Source: Bilophila wadsworthia ATCC 49260 (GTDB lineage Bacteria > Desulfobacterota > Desulfovibrionia > Desulfovibrionales > Desulfovibrionaceae). Taken from it: a DNA stretch of 19,749 nucleotides. Each line of letters begins with the position of its first letter. Within the stretch, counting starts at the first letter, position 1. The DNA is taken from assembly GCF_000701705.1 (NCBI RefSeq), contig NZ_JNJP01000066.1, positions 1 to 19,749 on the forward strand, written 5' to 3'. The notes below the pieces were generated by a model, which was given only the letters and a program-made list of their open reading frames with translations, did not search any database and was not told the origin of the DNA. A program made the translations under genes and the position numbers. Of this stretch, positions 7,226 through 14,121 are shown one piece after another.

Positions 7226-8389
7226 TCAGCGCAACAGCGCGTCCATGCAGGCGGCGACTCCGGCCCCCGGCTGCCGCAACAGGCCTTTTCCTTTCAGGAA
7301 GGCTTCAAGGCAGGCCGCGAGGGTCAGGGCATCGCGATCATAGAAATGTCCCATGTGTCCGATGCGCAGAACCTTGCCTTTCAGTTCTCCGATACCTCCG
7401 GCGATGCTCAGGCCAAAGCCTTCCTGAAGGCCGTTCTTGATTTCGGACGCTGTCAGACCCTCAAGGGGGGCGAACGCCGTCAGCGAATTGGAACGCGCCT
7501 CTTCGGGGATATTCAACGGGTAAAGCTCCATGCCGAGTGCTCGCAACATGGCGCGCACGGCTCGTGCAACGCGGGCATGACGGGCGAAGAGAGCGTCCCG
7601 GCCTTCTTCCTGCATCATGCTGACGGCCTCATCCAATCCGTAGATTTCGGTTACGGGCGTGGAGCCGGGGGTTTCAGGATTGGCGGCGAGGACGTTTTTC
7701 CGGATGTCCTTGAAGTTCGTGTAGTACTTTGGGAGGGTAGAGTTTTCGCAGGCTTTCCAGCCGGTTTCGCTCAGGACGACGAGTGCCATGCCCGTTGTGC
7801 ACATAAGGCCTTTTTGTGAAGCAGTAACGAGGGCGTCGGCTCCGCAGTCGTCAAAGTCGATGCGGATGCAACCCACTGAACTGACCGCGTCGACGATAGT
7901 GAGCATCCCATGCGCCTTCGCCAGTGAGGATACGGCCTTGATGTCGATGGTGACGGCAGTCGTGGATTCGTTGTGGCACATGGTTACGGCTTTGGCCTGT
8001 GGGTGGGCCGCAAGAGTCGCTTCCAATTCGGCTAGATCCGGCATCTTGTCCCATTCGGTGCACACGCAATGGGCCGTCAGGCCATAGCGCCCGGCGATAT
8101 CTGCGAACATCTTGGCGAATTTGCCGTTGCACAGAGCGACGATCTCGTCACCTGGCGACAACAGATTGGAGATGACCGCTTCCATCGCGCCGCGCCCTGT
8201 AGTGTGTACCGGCAGGACTGGCTGTTGTGTATTGAGCAGCCATTGGGCTTTGTTGAGGAAACTCCCCAAGATCGCGGAAAAGGTGGGCGTACGATGGTGT
8301 AGGACGGGGCGGGAGTAGGCGTTGAGGATACGGGGGGGAACCGACGTGGGGCCGGGAGTGTACAGGACAGCTTCACCAAATCTTTTCAT
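7226..8389 (-). CDS. Class V aminotransferase (alanine/serine-glyoxylate aminotransferase family)
   Basis: The 387-residue protein has the PLP fold type I class V layout: TPGPTSVPPRIL (11-22), the HHRTPTF segment (31-37), HTTGRGAMEAVISNLLSPGD (62-81), VDAVSSVG (166-173, Asp167 to the PLP nitrogen), and SQKGL with Lys193 as the likely PLP Schiff-base lysine. A C-terminal RIGHMGHF matches the family carboxylate-binding region. Members use pyruvate or glyoxylate as amino acceptors. In this operon it could turn an imported amino acid into a 2-oxo acid for the hydro-lyase and aldolase, or use glyoxylate or pyruvate formed by the aldolase. The ATG at 8389 has GAGG upstream; the gap to the regulator gene is 69 nt. 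The family is firm; the substrate is not. Confidence 0.87.
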   Translation of the reverse strand: MKRFGEAVLYTPGPTSVPPRILNAYSRPVLHHRTPTFSAILGSFLNKAQWLLNTQQPVLPVHTTGRGAMEAVISNLLSPGDEIVALCNGKFAKMFADIAGRYGLTAHCVCTEWDKMPDLAELEATLAAHPQAKAVTMCHNESTTAVTIDIKAVSSLAKAHGMLTIVDAVSSVGCIRIDFDDCGADALVTASQKGLMCTTGMALVVLSETGWKACENSTLPKYYTNFKDIRKNVLAANPETPGSTPVTEIYGLDEAVSMMQEEGRDALFARHARVARAVRAMLRALGMELYPLNIPEEARSNSLTAFAPLEGLTASEIKNGLQEGFGLSIAGGIGELKGKVLRIGHMGHFYDRDALTLAACLEAFLKGKGLLRQPGAGVAACMDALLR

Positions 8390-8433
8390 AACGGGCCTCT
8401 ACAACACAGGTTGGCAGGTAAAAGTTTTCCCAT

Positions 8434-8451
8434 GGCTGCTCGAAAGCAGCC
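8434..8451 (-). other. Small hairpin between regulator and aminotransferase genes
   Basis: GGCTGCT (8434-8440) pairs with AGCAGCC (8445-8451) around a 4-nt loop. On the minus strand it is directly followed by a 15-codon frame (ATG at 8433) whose TGA overlaps the aminotransferase ATG. That frame has no ribosome site, so a leader peptide is possible but may be chance. Confidence 0.35.
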
Positions 8452-8458
8452 TTCCGCA

Positions 8459-9133
8459 TCAAAAGACTCCCAGAGGAGCTTGTTCGACAAAACGGGAAAC
8501 GAGACGTTTGACCATGCGCACATGTTCGCGGAGTTTGAATTCGGCAGCATCGGCGTCGCCGTTGACGATGGCCTCGGCGATTTCTTTGTGTTCGCTGATG
8601 GACGAACGTACGCGTTCGGAAAGTAGCAGAGTCTTGTAGTGGAATGCCGCTGACTGGGCGTTGATGCGCACTGCCATGTCGGCAAGTACGCGGTTTCCGC
8701 CCATTTCAAAGATCATCTGATGAAGTTCACCACACAATTTATAGTAATTGAAACAGGTTCCGTCGTTTTCATCCTGTTCCATGCGCTCGATGACGCCCAT
8801 AAGTCGTTTGCGTTGCTCCTCGGTGCCATTCTGAGCAGCGAGGCGCGCTGCCATGCCCTCAATGGCCTCGCGTACGTCCAGCAGTTCGATGGCATCTCTG
8901 ATGCCTAGAATCCGGACGCTGTACCCTCGGCCTTCCTGTCGTTCCAGAAATCCCTCATGCTCAAGCTGGCGCAGTGCCGCCCGGATAGGTGTTCGGCTCA
9001 GGGAGAATTTTTCCGCGACCTGTCGTTCCACAAGCCTCGAGCCGGGCGGATAGATGCCGTCAAAAAGTCCTTGTTTTATCAGGAGATAAGCTTGTTCTTC
9101 ACAATCTTTGGCGGCGTTATATTGGGATGTCAT
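8459..9133 (-). CDS. GntR-family transcriptional regulator, FCD subfamily
   Basis: I place the start at the ATG at 9133 (MTSQYNAAKDCEEQ), which gives 224 residues and normal family length; an ATG at 9145 would add MEFN. The N-terminal winged helix reads GIYPPGSRLVERQVAEKF then LSRTPIRAALRQLEHEGFL, the standard GntR signature. The C-terminal all-helical FCD domain carries GELHQMIFEMGGN and SISEHKEIAEAIVNGDADAA plus REH, the histidines that bind a metal and ligand in this subfamily. Such proteins usually repress their operon until a carboxylate-type effector binds. It is the first gene of the operon it presumably controls, and a perfect palindrome lies directly upstream (9157-9170). The effector is likely the operon's substrate or an intermediate. 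Confidence 0.9.
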   Translation of the reverse strand: MTSQYNAAKDCEEQAYLLIKQGLFDGIYPPGSRLVERQVAEKFSLSRTPIRAALRQLEHEGFLERQEGRGYSVRILGIRDAIELLDVREAIEGMAARLAAQNGTEEQRKRLMGVIERMEQDENDGTCFNYYKLCGELHQMIFEMGGNRVLADMAVRINAQSAAFHYKTLLLSERVRSSISEHKEIAEAIVNGDADAAEFKLREHVRMVKRLVSRFVEQAPLGVF

Positions 9134-9156
9134 ATTAAATTCCATATGGTTTTTAT

Positions 9157-9170
9157 TTTGGTATACCAAA
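9157..9170. promoter_or_regulatory. Probable GntR operator
   Basis: TTTGGTATACCAAA is a perfect 14-bp palindrome with the TGGTATACCA form typical of GntR/FCD operators. It lies 23 bp upstream of the regulator ATG at 9133 and just after the predicted transcription start, so binding would block the whole operon including gntR. A second palindrome, TTTTTTAGTAAAAAA (9171-9185), abuts it. I did not find a second copy of the TGGTATACCA form elsewhere in the window. Confidence 0.7.
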
Positions 9171-9176
9171 TTTTTT

Positions 9177-9208
9177 AGTAAAAAATCATGGATCTAAAAT
9201 TCTGTCAA
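9177..9208 (-). promoter_or_regulatory. Possible promoter of the metabolic operon
   Basis: On the minus strand a perfect -35 TTGACA (9208-9203) is followed after 17-20 nt by a T-rich stretch TTTTTTACT (9185-9177) that gives only a weak -10. The start would fall near 9172, at the edge of the GntR palindrome. The surrounding DNA is very AT-rich. Confidence 0.4.
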
Positions 9209-9768
9209 GAGGAAACTCGGAACTATATAAATAGTTAATAATATCAAATAAATAAACCATGTAAGTCCGATTTTGACAAAAGCATAAGTTGTGTATTCAG
9301 TCATGACGTCGACTTCGGTCCCCCCCCCTACACTTATGGGAAGACGAAAAACTGCTATGCCGATAACTGTGGCTATATTGAAGCATTGGTGGATGGATAG
9401 GGGACTACGCAGCCAAGCAGGCAATGTACGGCCGGGGTGTTGGGTAAAGGGAGCAGACATCTGTACGTGAACGGGCAGGTACTGGACAAGGCTTGGATCG
9501 TCAATATCCCCCTCAGTTGCACATACGACATCTAGAAATAACGCGTGAAGGAAGTTGTCTCGGTCAATCATAGACTTCGGGGCTTCTTTTGCGTTATTCT
9601 AAGCACGGAGGAGGCGAAACCAAAAAGGGAGTCTCCCTCCGGAACCGCTTTGCTCATAATTCTTGAGGAATATTGTTCCCGAGCGACTCCAGAAGTAGAC
9701 CTTCAACGTGTAGTCTTGCCGTAGGGTGATTGAGCAAAACCTCCGGCAATCATCGAAGGAGAAAAGAA
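9209..9768. other. Stretch without a convincing intact gene
   Basis: About 560 bp between the two divergent units. The first 100 bp is AT-rich and probably the operon's upstream control region. From about 9290 to 9535 the plus strand has a more coding-like frame: nine C in a row (9320-9328), then YTYGKTKNCYADNCGY, a TAG at 9398-9400, and in the same frame HLYVNGQVLDKAWIVNIPLS ending at a TAG (9533-9535). This looks like a decayed gene with one internal stop and no start, but I cannot name its family. A minus-strand frame of 125 codons over the same bases has no family features or ribosome site. 9540-9768 holds the leader of the ivy gene; I see no clear promoter there. Confidence 0.5.
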
Positions 9769-10206
9769 GTGAAAAAAACGATCATAGCCTTTGCAGTGTT
9801 GAGTATTCTGCTCTTGGCCAGCATCGGCACCTATGCCTCGTCCATATCCGATAAACAGGCTCAGGCATGGGAACAGGCACTGAAAGGCGAGAGCCGGGCG
9901 GATCTCCCAGAGTGGATATTCCATGGACTTACGACACTTGGAACGGCCGATATGGTACAGTGCAATGGTGAAACATATCTTGTCAGGCAGCAATGCAAAC
10001 CGCATGATTGCGGTAATAATTTCATTATCAGCGCCTACCAGCCTTCATCTCAAAAAGCTTGGGGAATGATAGTTGAAGTGAAAGACGTACCTGAAGCAAT
10101 AGATACCCCGAGTAAATATGCCCGTTATATATTTATCGGCAAGCCGGACAAGGCGATCCAATTTCTTCTGATGGAACAACTGAAGGAAGATCCAAATTGG
10201 AAGTAA
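9769..10206 (+). CDS. ivy: Ivy-family inhibitor of C-type lysozyme
   Basis: I chose the GTG at 9769, which follows AAGGAG and gives a classic signal peptide (KKTIIAFAVLSILLLASIG, cleavage probably after TYA, residue 23); the frame is open upstream but that part does not look like secreted protein. The mature part, about 120 residues, carries CKPHDC at 76-81, the hallmark loop of Ivy that enters the lysozyme active site with its central His, held by the two Cys. It should protect cell-wall peptidoglycan in the periplasm from animal (C-type) lysozyme. It is a single gene on the plus strand between the metabolic operon and the portal gene and ends at a hairpin terminator. Its position inside the prophage span suggests a host-fitness cargo gene. 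Confidence 0.85.
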   Translation: MKKTIIAFAVLSILLLASIGTYASSISDKQAQAWEQALKGESRADLPEWIFHGLTTLGTADMVQCNGETYLVRQQCKPHDCGNNFIISAYQPSSQKAWGMIVEVKDVPEAIDTPSKYARYIFIGKPDKAIQFLLMEQLKEDPNWK

Positions 10207-10247
10207 GCGAGTCATCACGCTTTGATGATATAATCACCCTCCATGAT

Positions 10248-10286
10248 GCGAAAGCCCCGGTCAACCCACACTGACGGGGCTTTCGC
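10248..10286. terminator. Long hairpin, bidirectional terminator between ivy and portal
   Basis: GCGAAAGCCCCG (10248-10259) pairs perfectly with CGGGGCTTTCGC (10275-10286). It sits 41 nt after the ivy stop and 1 nt after the portal stop on the other strand, so it can serve both converging transcripts. There is no long T-run outside the stem; the stem itself includes an A3/T3 part. It also marks the end of the right-hand phage block. Confidence 0.7.
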
Positions 10287-10287
10287 G

Positions 10288-11547
10288 TCACTCTTGGCTT
10301 TCCTTCACAGGAGTCTGCCCCTTGATCTTCACCGTCGCCTCGCCCACATCATACGCCTCGTTGTATTTCGCCTCGATCCCGTCCTCCTTAGCTCCAAGCC
10401 ACCGGGCGGCGAGCTTCCAGCAGAGCGCTTCCGCGCTGCCGCTGCGCCGGGCGAAGCTGGCAAGCTGCGTGTCGAGCTGTGTTTTGTCGATGGCCTTGGA
10501 CTCGGCGGATTCTCCCACGGCGGATTGCGGACGGACCATACGAAGGGCGATTTCCCGCACGCTGGCCTCGTCGCGGGCAAGGGCCTCGGCCTGTGCCTGA
10601 AACGCGGTGCCCGACGGCTCCACGTACTGCGCGGTGATGCCGCCCGGTTCCGTGCTCATGAGGGCGTTGGAGCTGGCGACCACGAACGTGTCCCAATGCT
10701 CTTGGCTTACGCCGCCCACGTTGAGCAGAGGGACGGCCCGGTCGAACAGCATCTTGTCGAGTTCGGAGTCCCGCCTGTAGATGCGCAGGATCAGGGACAG
10801 CACATCGTCCGTGGCGGGGAGCCCGGTCATGGGAGAGGTCGGCTCGAACAGGAACGGCACCAGCGGCACGGCGCCGAGCCCGTGTTTGCGCTCGCCGTCC
10901 TCGGCAATGGCGTACTCGGTGTTCTCCTTGTCCTTCATCGGGCGGCGGTAGCGCGTCCACGAGTCCCGCGTCCAGACGGTCAGGGTTTCGTAACGGAGCG
11001 GGGCGGCGAAGGCTGCGGGGTGCTCCATCTCTTCGCTGTGAACGACCGCCCACGCGAGGCCCTTGGCGTCCATCCCCCAGTCCCACACGTCGTCGGGGCT
11101 GATGGAGGTAAAGTAGGGCACCATACGGCGACCGCTGGCCCTGTCCTCCGCCACGGTTTCCCCTTTCTTTTGTTCCATGTCCACGATGACGAACCGCGCC
11201 CCGCCTGCCGCCGCGAGCCGGGTCACGTCCGCGAAGAAGGCGTCGGCGGTCATGCCGTACCTGTCGGCGTCCGCCTCGATGGGGCGGAGGGCGTCGGGCA
11301 AAATACGCTCCGGCCGCCCCTCGTTGATGAAGCTGGCGAACACGTCCACGATGGGGGCCGCGAAGTTGCGGTACGTGGCCCGGCTCGCCCGGATGTCGTA
11401 TTGCTTGTCCGATTCGTAGGTGTGGCGCGTCAGATAGGCCCTGTTTCCTTCGATCCGTTCCCCGCCCTCGTAGAGATCCATCGCCTTCCGGCGCTTGGTG
11501 AAGGATGCCGCGTACAGCGGGTGTTTCTGCTCGTAACTGCTGTTCAT
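10288..11547 (-). CDS. Phage portal protein
   Basis: The 419-residue protein follows the large terminase gene after 9 nt, with AAGGAG before the ATG at 11547. It has portal-like features: an N-terminal segment naming residues around the base of the stem (YRNFAAPIVDVFASFINEG), PYFTSISPDDVWDW, WTRDSWTRYR, LVPFLFEPTSPMTGLPATDD, and a helical C-terminal region with QAQAEALARDEASVREIALR. It resembles the DUF4055/SPP1-gp6-like portal group as I remember it. Portals form the dodecameric ring at the capsid vertex through which DNA is packed. The gene ends at a hairpin, and the scaffold gene expected next is instead about 9.7 kb away at 564, on the same strand. The role is supported mostly by gene order and overall character. 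Confidence 0.82.
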   Translation of the reverse strand: MNSSYEQKHPLYAASFTKRRKAMDLYEGGERIEGNRAYLTRHTYESDKQYDIRASRATYRNFAAPIVDVFASFINEGRPERILPDALRPIEADADRYGMTADAFFADVTRLAAAGGARFVIVDMEQKKGETVAEDRASGRRMVPYFTSISPDDVWDWGMDAKGLAWAVVHSEEMEHPAAFAAPLRYETLTVWTRDSWTRYRRPMKDKENTEYAIAEDGERKHGLGAVPLVPFLFEPTSPMTGLPATDDVLSLILRIYRRDSELDKMLFDRAVPLLNVGGVSQEHWDTFVVASSNALMSTEPGGITAQYVEPSGTAFQAQAEALARDEASVREIALRMVRPQSAVGESAESKAIDKTQLDTQLASFARRSGSAEALCWKLAARWLGAKEDGIEAKYNEAYDVGEATVKIKGQTPVKESQE

Positions 11548-11556
11548 TGTCGCTCC

Positions 11557-12975
11557 TTATCCGTGCGAGCTTCCGAAGAAGACGTCGCGTTTCTTGATGG
11601 GGAATTCGACCGCCGTGTAATACCGGACGGCGGTGGTAATATGCTGGTACTCGGCGTCCTCTTCCTGAAACGTGCTGCCGCCCTTGAGCTTCAGCGTGGA
11701 AAGGCCCTTGTGCAGCATCGGGCATTTCCCCTTGTTGACGAAAAAGGAGCGGGTATTCATGGCGTCGCAGATCTTGGCGTTGAGGCTGGCTTGCCCGTCC
11801 TTGATCGCGGGATTGGTGCGGGGCACCTTCTGTTGAACCCGGAACCCGTTGCGCCTCAGTTCCTGTTCGAGGGTTACGTAGTCGCTCGCGTGCCCGTGCT
11901 TTTCGCCCACATGCCCGCTGGCGTCCCCGTAAAGATAAACGATGCCCCTGAACCCCGCGTACCGTTCGCAGAACTCGACGGCCGCCTGTTTCGCCACGGC
12001 GGAAGAGAGCACGATTTCGTCGACGGCATAGACGTTTCCGTCCTTGTCCGTCTGGAGGATTACGGAGGAAAGCGGCGTGAAGTTGAAGTCGTGGGTCCAT
12101 ATGACGTCTCTGCCGGGATCGAAGGAAACGCCCGCCAGGTTCCCGTCGCCGTATTCCGGGTAGACGAGGTTTCCGGGGTTGCTGCTCCCGTACCTGTTCA
12201 TGACGTAGACGTTGACCCATTCCGTATGCTTGCCGGGAAGCTGGAGGAAGTAATAGCCGTACCCCGCCGTGTGGTTCTCGATGTTCTCCGCTTCCGGGTT
12301 TTCCCGGTACTGGAGCTTTCCCTCGGCATCCTTTTCGACGAGAAGAGCAGGGGGCTGTGCGAAAAAGTCATACCCTTCCGGGCGTTCCTCCTCGGCGAGC
12401 CTGTACCACCAGTTGTCGACGTTGCATGAGTTTGTGTCGGCGATGATGCCCGTCCACGAGAACCCGCCCTGCATCTTGCTCGGATAGCGGTTCACGCGCC
12501 CGGTCGCCATTTGCAGAACCTCTTCCGGCAGTTCACTGGCTTCGTTCAGCCATACGCCCGTCAGCTCAAGGGACTTGAGCTTTTTGACGTGATCCGGGCG
12601 GTCAAGGCTGATGAAGACAAGCTCGGCCTGTACAGCCGTCCCGTCCTGAAGCGGCATGTTGATGAGGCCCATGATGGGGTGCCCGTAGGAGATTTTCGTT
12701 ACCGCCCCATACCAGTCCATCCATGTCTTGATGGTGGTCGTCTTCAGTTCGCCGTAGGTGTTGCGGATAATTGCCCACCGCGACCGCCTGAGCCCCATGA
12801 ACGCCTTCTGGCGGAGGATGCGGGACATAACCTCGGCGCAGCAGCCGACGGATTTCCCGGAGCCCAGAGGCCCACGGACCCCACGGAAAAAGGCGTCGCT
12901 GGCATGGAACCGCGCAAGCGTGGGTTCCGCGTGGTAGACGGGGACGGGGATGCCGTCAGTTACCGTCGCCTTCAT
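11557..12975 (-). CDS. terL: Phage terminase large subunit
   Basis: I place the start at the ATG at 12975 (MKATVTDGIPVPVYH), directly after GGGAGGAAAT, giving 472 residues. ATPase motifs are clear: Walker A GPLGSGKS (35-42) and Walker B VWLNEASE (141-148). The C-terminal RNase H-like nuclease shows THDFNF (Asp295), VDEIVL (around 318) and YGDASG (Asp350), the acidic residues that cut concatemeric DNA. It is the packaging motor that docks on the portal. Its start overlaps the small terminase gene by 20 bp, implying coupled translation. No truncation or missing motif is seen. Confidence 0.95.
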   Translation of the reverse strand: MKATVTDGIPVPVYHAEPTLARFHASDAFFRGVRGPLGSGKSVGCCAEVMSRILRQKAFMGLRRSRWAIIRNTYGELKTTTIKTWMDWYGAVTKISYGHPIMGLINMPLQDGTAVQAELVFISLDRPDHVKKLKSLELTGVWLNEASELPEEVLQMATGRVNRYPSKMQGGFSWTGIIADTNSCNVDNWWYRLAEEERPEGYDFFAQPPALLVEKDAEGKLQYRENPEAENIENHTAGYGYYFLQLPGKHTEWVNVYVMNRYGSSNPGNLVYPEYGDGNLAGVSFDPGRDVIWTHDFNFTPLSSVILQTDKDGNVYAVDEIVLSSAVAKQAAVEFCERYAGFRGIVYLYGDASGHVGEKHGHASDYVTLEQELRRNGFRVQQKVPRTNPAIKDGQASLNAKICDAMNTRSFFVNKGKCPMLHKGLSTLKLKGGSTFQEEDAEYQHITTAVRYYTAVEFPIKKRDVFFGSSHG

Positions 12976-13591
12976 ATTTCCTCCCGCCGCCCAAATCGAG
13001 GACGATGGCAACTCCGTTCCTGCTTTCCTCGCCGCCTTCGCCTTCCATCCGGGCGAGGCTGTCCGAAACCCGGCGGATCTGTTCGAGGACCATCGAATGG
13101 GCAGCGTCCAGCCGCAGGTAGTGCATCTCCTGCGTTTCGGAGGTCGTGGAAAGGGATGTGGACTCGCGCCCCTCGGCGTCGGCCTGTTTGCCCTGTGTCC
13201 CCGTCAGCACCACCATTGCGGGGATCTTCCTGCCCGTCCCGTCGTCCCTGCCGACGTTTTCCATGTCGTCCTTGGCCTTTTTCAGGCGTTTGGCGATGCG
13301 CGCTTCCTTGACGCGGAGCGTCTTGAGCTGCTCGCGGAGGGTTTCGCACGGATTCAGCGTGACCGCATTGGCGTAGGCGATTTCCTCTTCCGTCATGGTT
13401 TCCGGCGAGATGGCCTCATATGCGCCGTGTTTCAGTGCGTTTTTATTGCCCTTTGGAGGGCCGTCGTTCGCACCCCCATGAATACGGCACTTTGTTTTTC
13501 CCTTTACCGCATGGTTCCTGCATTGCTCTCCTGAGCGTTTCGATTTGGCTGTGCATTGCACGGGGTCGTTCCTTTGCTTTTTTCGTTGCAT
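12956..13591 (-). CDS. Phage terminase small subunit
   Basis: The 211-residue protein begins with a Cys/His cluster (CTAKSKRSGEQCRNH then CRIHGG, about residues 13-40) followed by GPPKGNKNALKHGAYEAIS, a segment common to small terminases of tailed phages. A charged helical middle (LREQLKTLRVKEARIAKRLK) and a C-terminal helix region follow. It recognises phage DNA and stimulates the large subunit, whose gene overlaps its 3' end by 20 bp. The start at 13591 has only a weak ribosome site; a start at another codon is possible. The first bases lie back-to-back with the promoter of the plus-strand ASCH gene. Confidence 0.85.
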   Translation of the reverse strand: MQRKKQRNDPVQCTAKSKRSGEQCRNHAVKGKTKCRIHGGANDGPPKGNKNALKHGAYEAISPETMTEEEIAYANAVTLNPCETLREQLKTLRVKEARIAKRLKKAKDDMENVGRDDGTGRKIPAMVVLTGTQGKQADAEGRESTSLSTTSETQEMHYLRLDAAHSMVLEQIRRVSDSLARMEGEGGEESRNGVAIVLDLGGGRKYEGDGN

Positions 13592-13607
13592 CGCCGCGAC
13601 GGGATGC

Positions 13608-13613
13608 TATACT
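13608..13613 (+). promoter_or_regulatory. -10 hexamer before the ASCH gene
   Basis: TATACT lies 28 bp before the ATG at 13642. The possible -35 elements 16-17 bp upstream (TTGCAT at 13586-13591) are poor. The gene runs against the surrounding late operon, so it needs a promoter of its own; this is the best candidate. Confidence 0.4.
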
Positions 13614-13641
13614 GGCGCAAAACTCAAAAGAGGAGTCGCGT

Positions 13642-14121
13642 ATGAAAGCTATTTCTGTCAGGCAGCCTTGGGCGTCGTTTCTCGCCGGCGGCGGAAAATC
13701 TGTGGAGTGCCGGACGTGGCGCTGCAACTACCGTGGGCCGCTGTTGATCTGTTCGAGCAAGGGGGATTACCCGATCAACGACGGGCTCATCGCCCCCGGC
13801 GGGATGGGACTCGGGGTGGTCGAACTGGTCGATGTGCGCCCCATGACCGAGGCCGACGTGCCTGCGGCCATGCTGTTCGACGACGATGTGGAGGACGCGC
13901 TCAAAGGCTTTGCATGGCATGTCAAACCGCTCTACGAGGTCATCCCCTTCCCGGTGAAGGGCAAGCTCAACTTCTTCGAGGTGGACGACGACCTCTTGAA
14001 GCGCCTGCCGGACGGATACGAGGATCATTGCGACTATATGTACCAGCAGGGGCTGCGCTGGAAAGACGAAGACGACCCGCTGACGCTGGAAGAATTCCTT
14101 GAGCAGCAGGGGCTCGTCTAG
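13642..14121 (+). CDS. ASCH-domain protein
   Basis: The 159-residue protein starts MKAISVRQPWASFLAGGGKS then VECRTW, the ASCH signature (I-x-Q/K-P-W-A...G-K-x-x-E-x-R-x-W), followed by LLICSSKG and GVVELVDVRPM. ASCH domains are beta-barrel folds related to PUA and are thought to bind RNA or modified nucleotides; some family members cut or remodel nucleic acids. AGAGGAG precedes the ATG. It lies on the plus strand inside a minus-strand packaging operon, tail to tail with the ParB-like gene, sharing a CTAG whose two strands supply both stop codons. The orientation and own promoter suggest a moron, active also in the lysogen. Its molecular target is unknown. Confidence 0.85.
   Translation: MKAISVRQPWASFLAGGGKSVECRTWRCNYRGPLLICSSKGDYPINDGLIAPGGMGLGVVELVDVRPMTEADVPAAMLFDDDVEDALKGFAWHVKPLYEVIPFPVKGKLNFFEVDDDLLKRLPDGYEDHCDYMYQQGLRWKDEDDPLTLEEFLEQQGLV

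Noticed and set aside
9194..9571. 125-codon minus-strand frame with a hydrophobic C-terminus
   Set aside because: No ribosome site, no family features, and the hydrophobic end falls in AT-rich control DNA; the other strand looks more coding-like.
10388..12220. 610-codon minus-strand frame
   Set aside because: Out of frame across portal and terminase, very rich in Arg, Gly and Pro, no recognisable domain. A shadow frame.
10243..12429. 728-codon plus-strand open frame
   Set aside because: It lies opposite the portal and terminase genes, which have clear motifs; it has no ribosome site or family features. Long antisense frames are common in GC-rich DNA.
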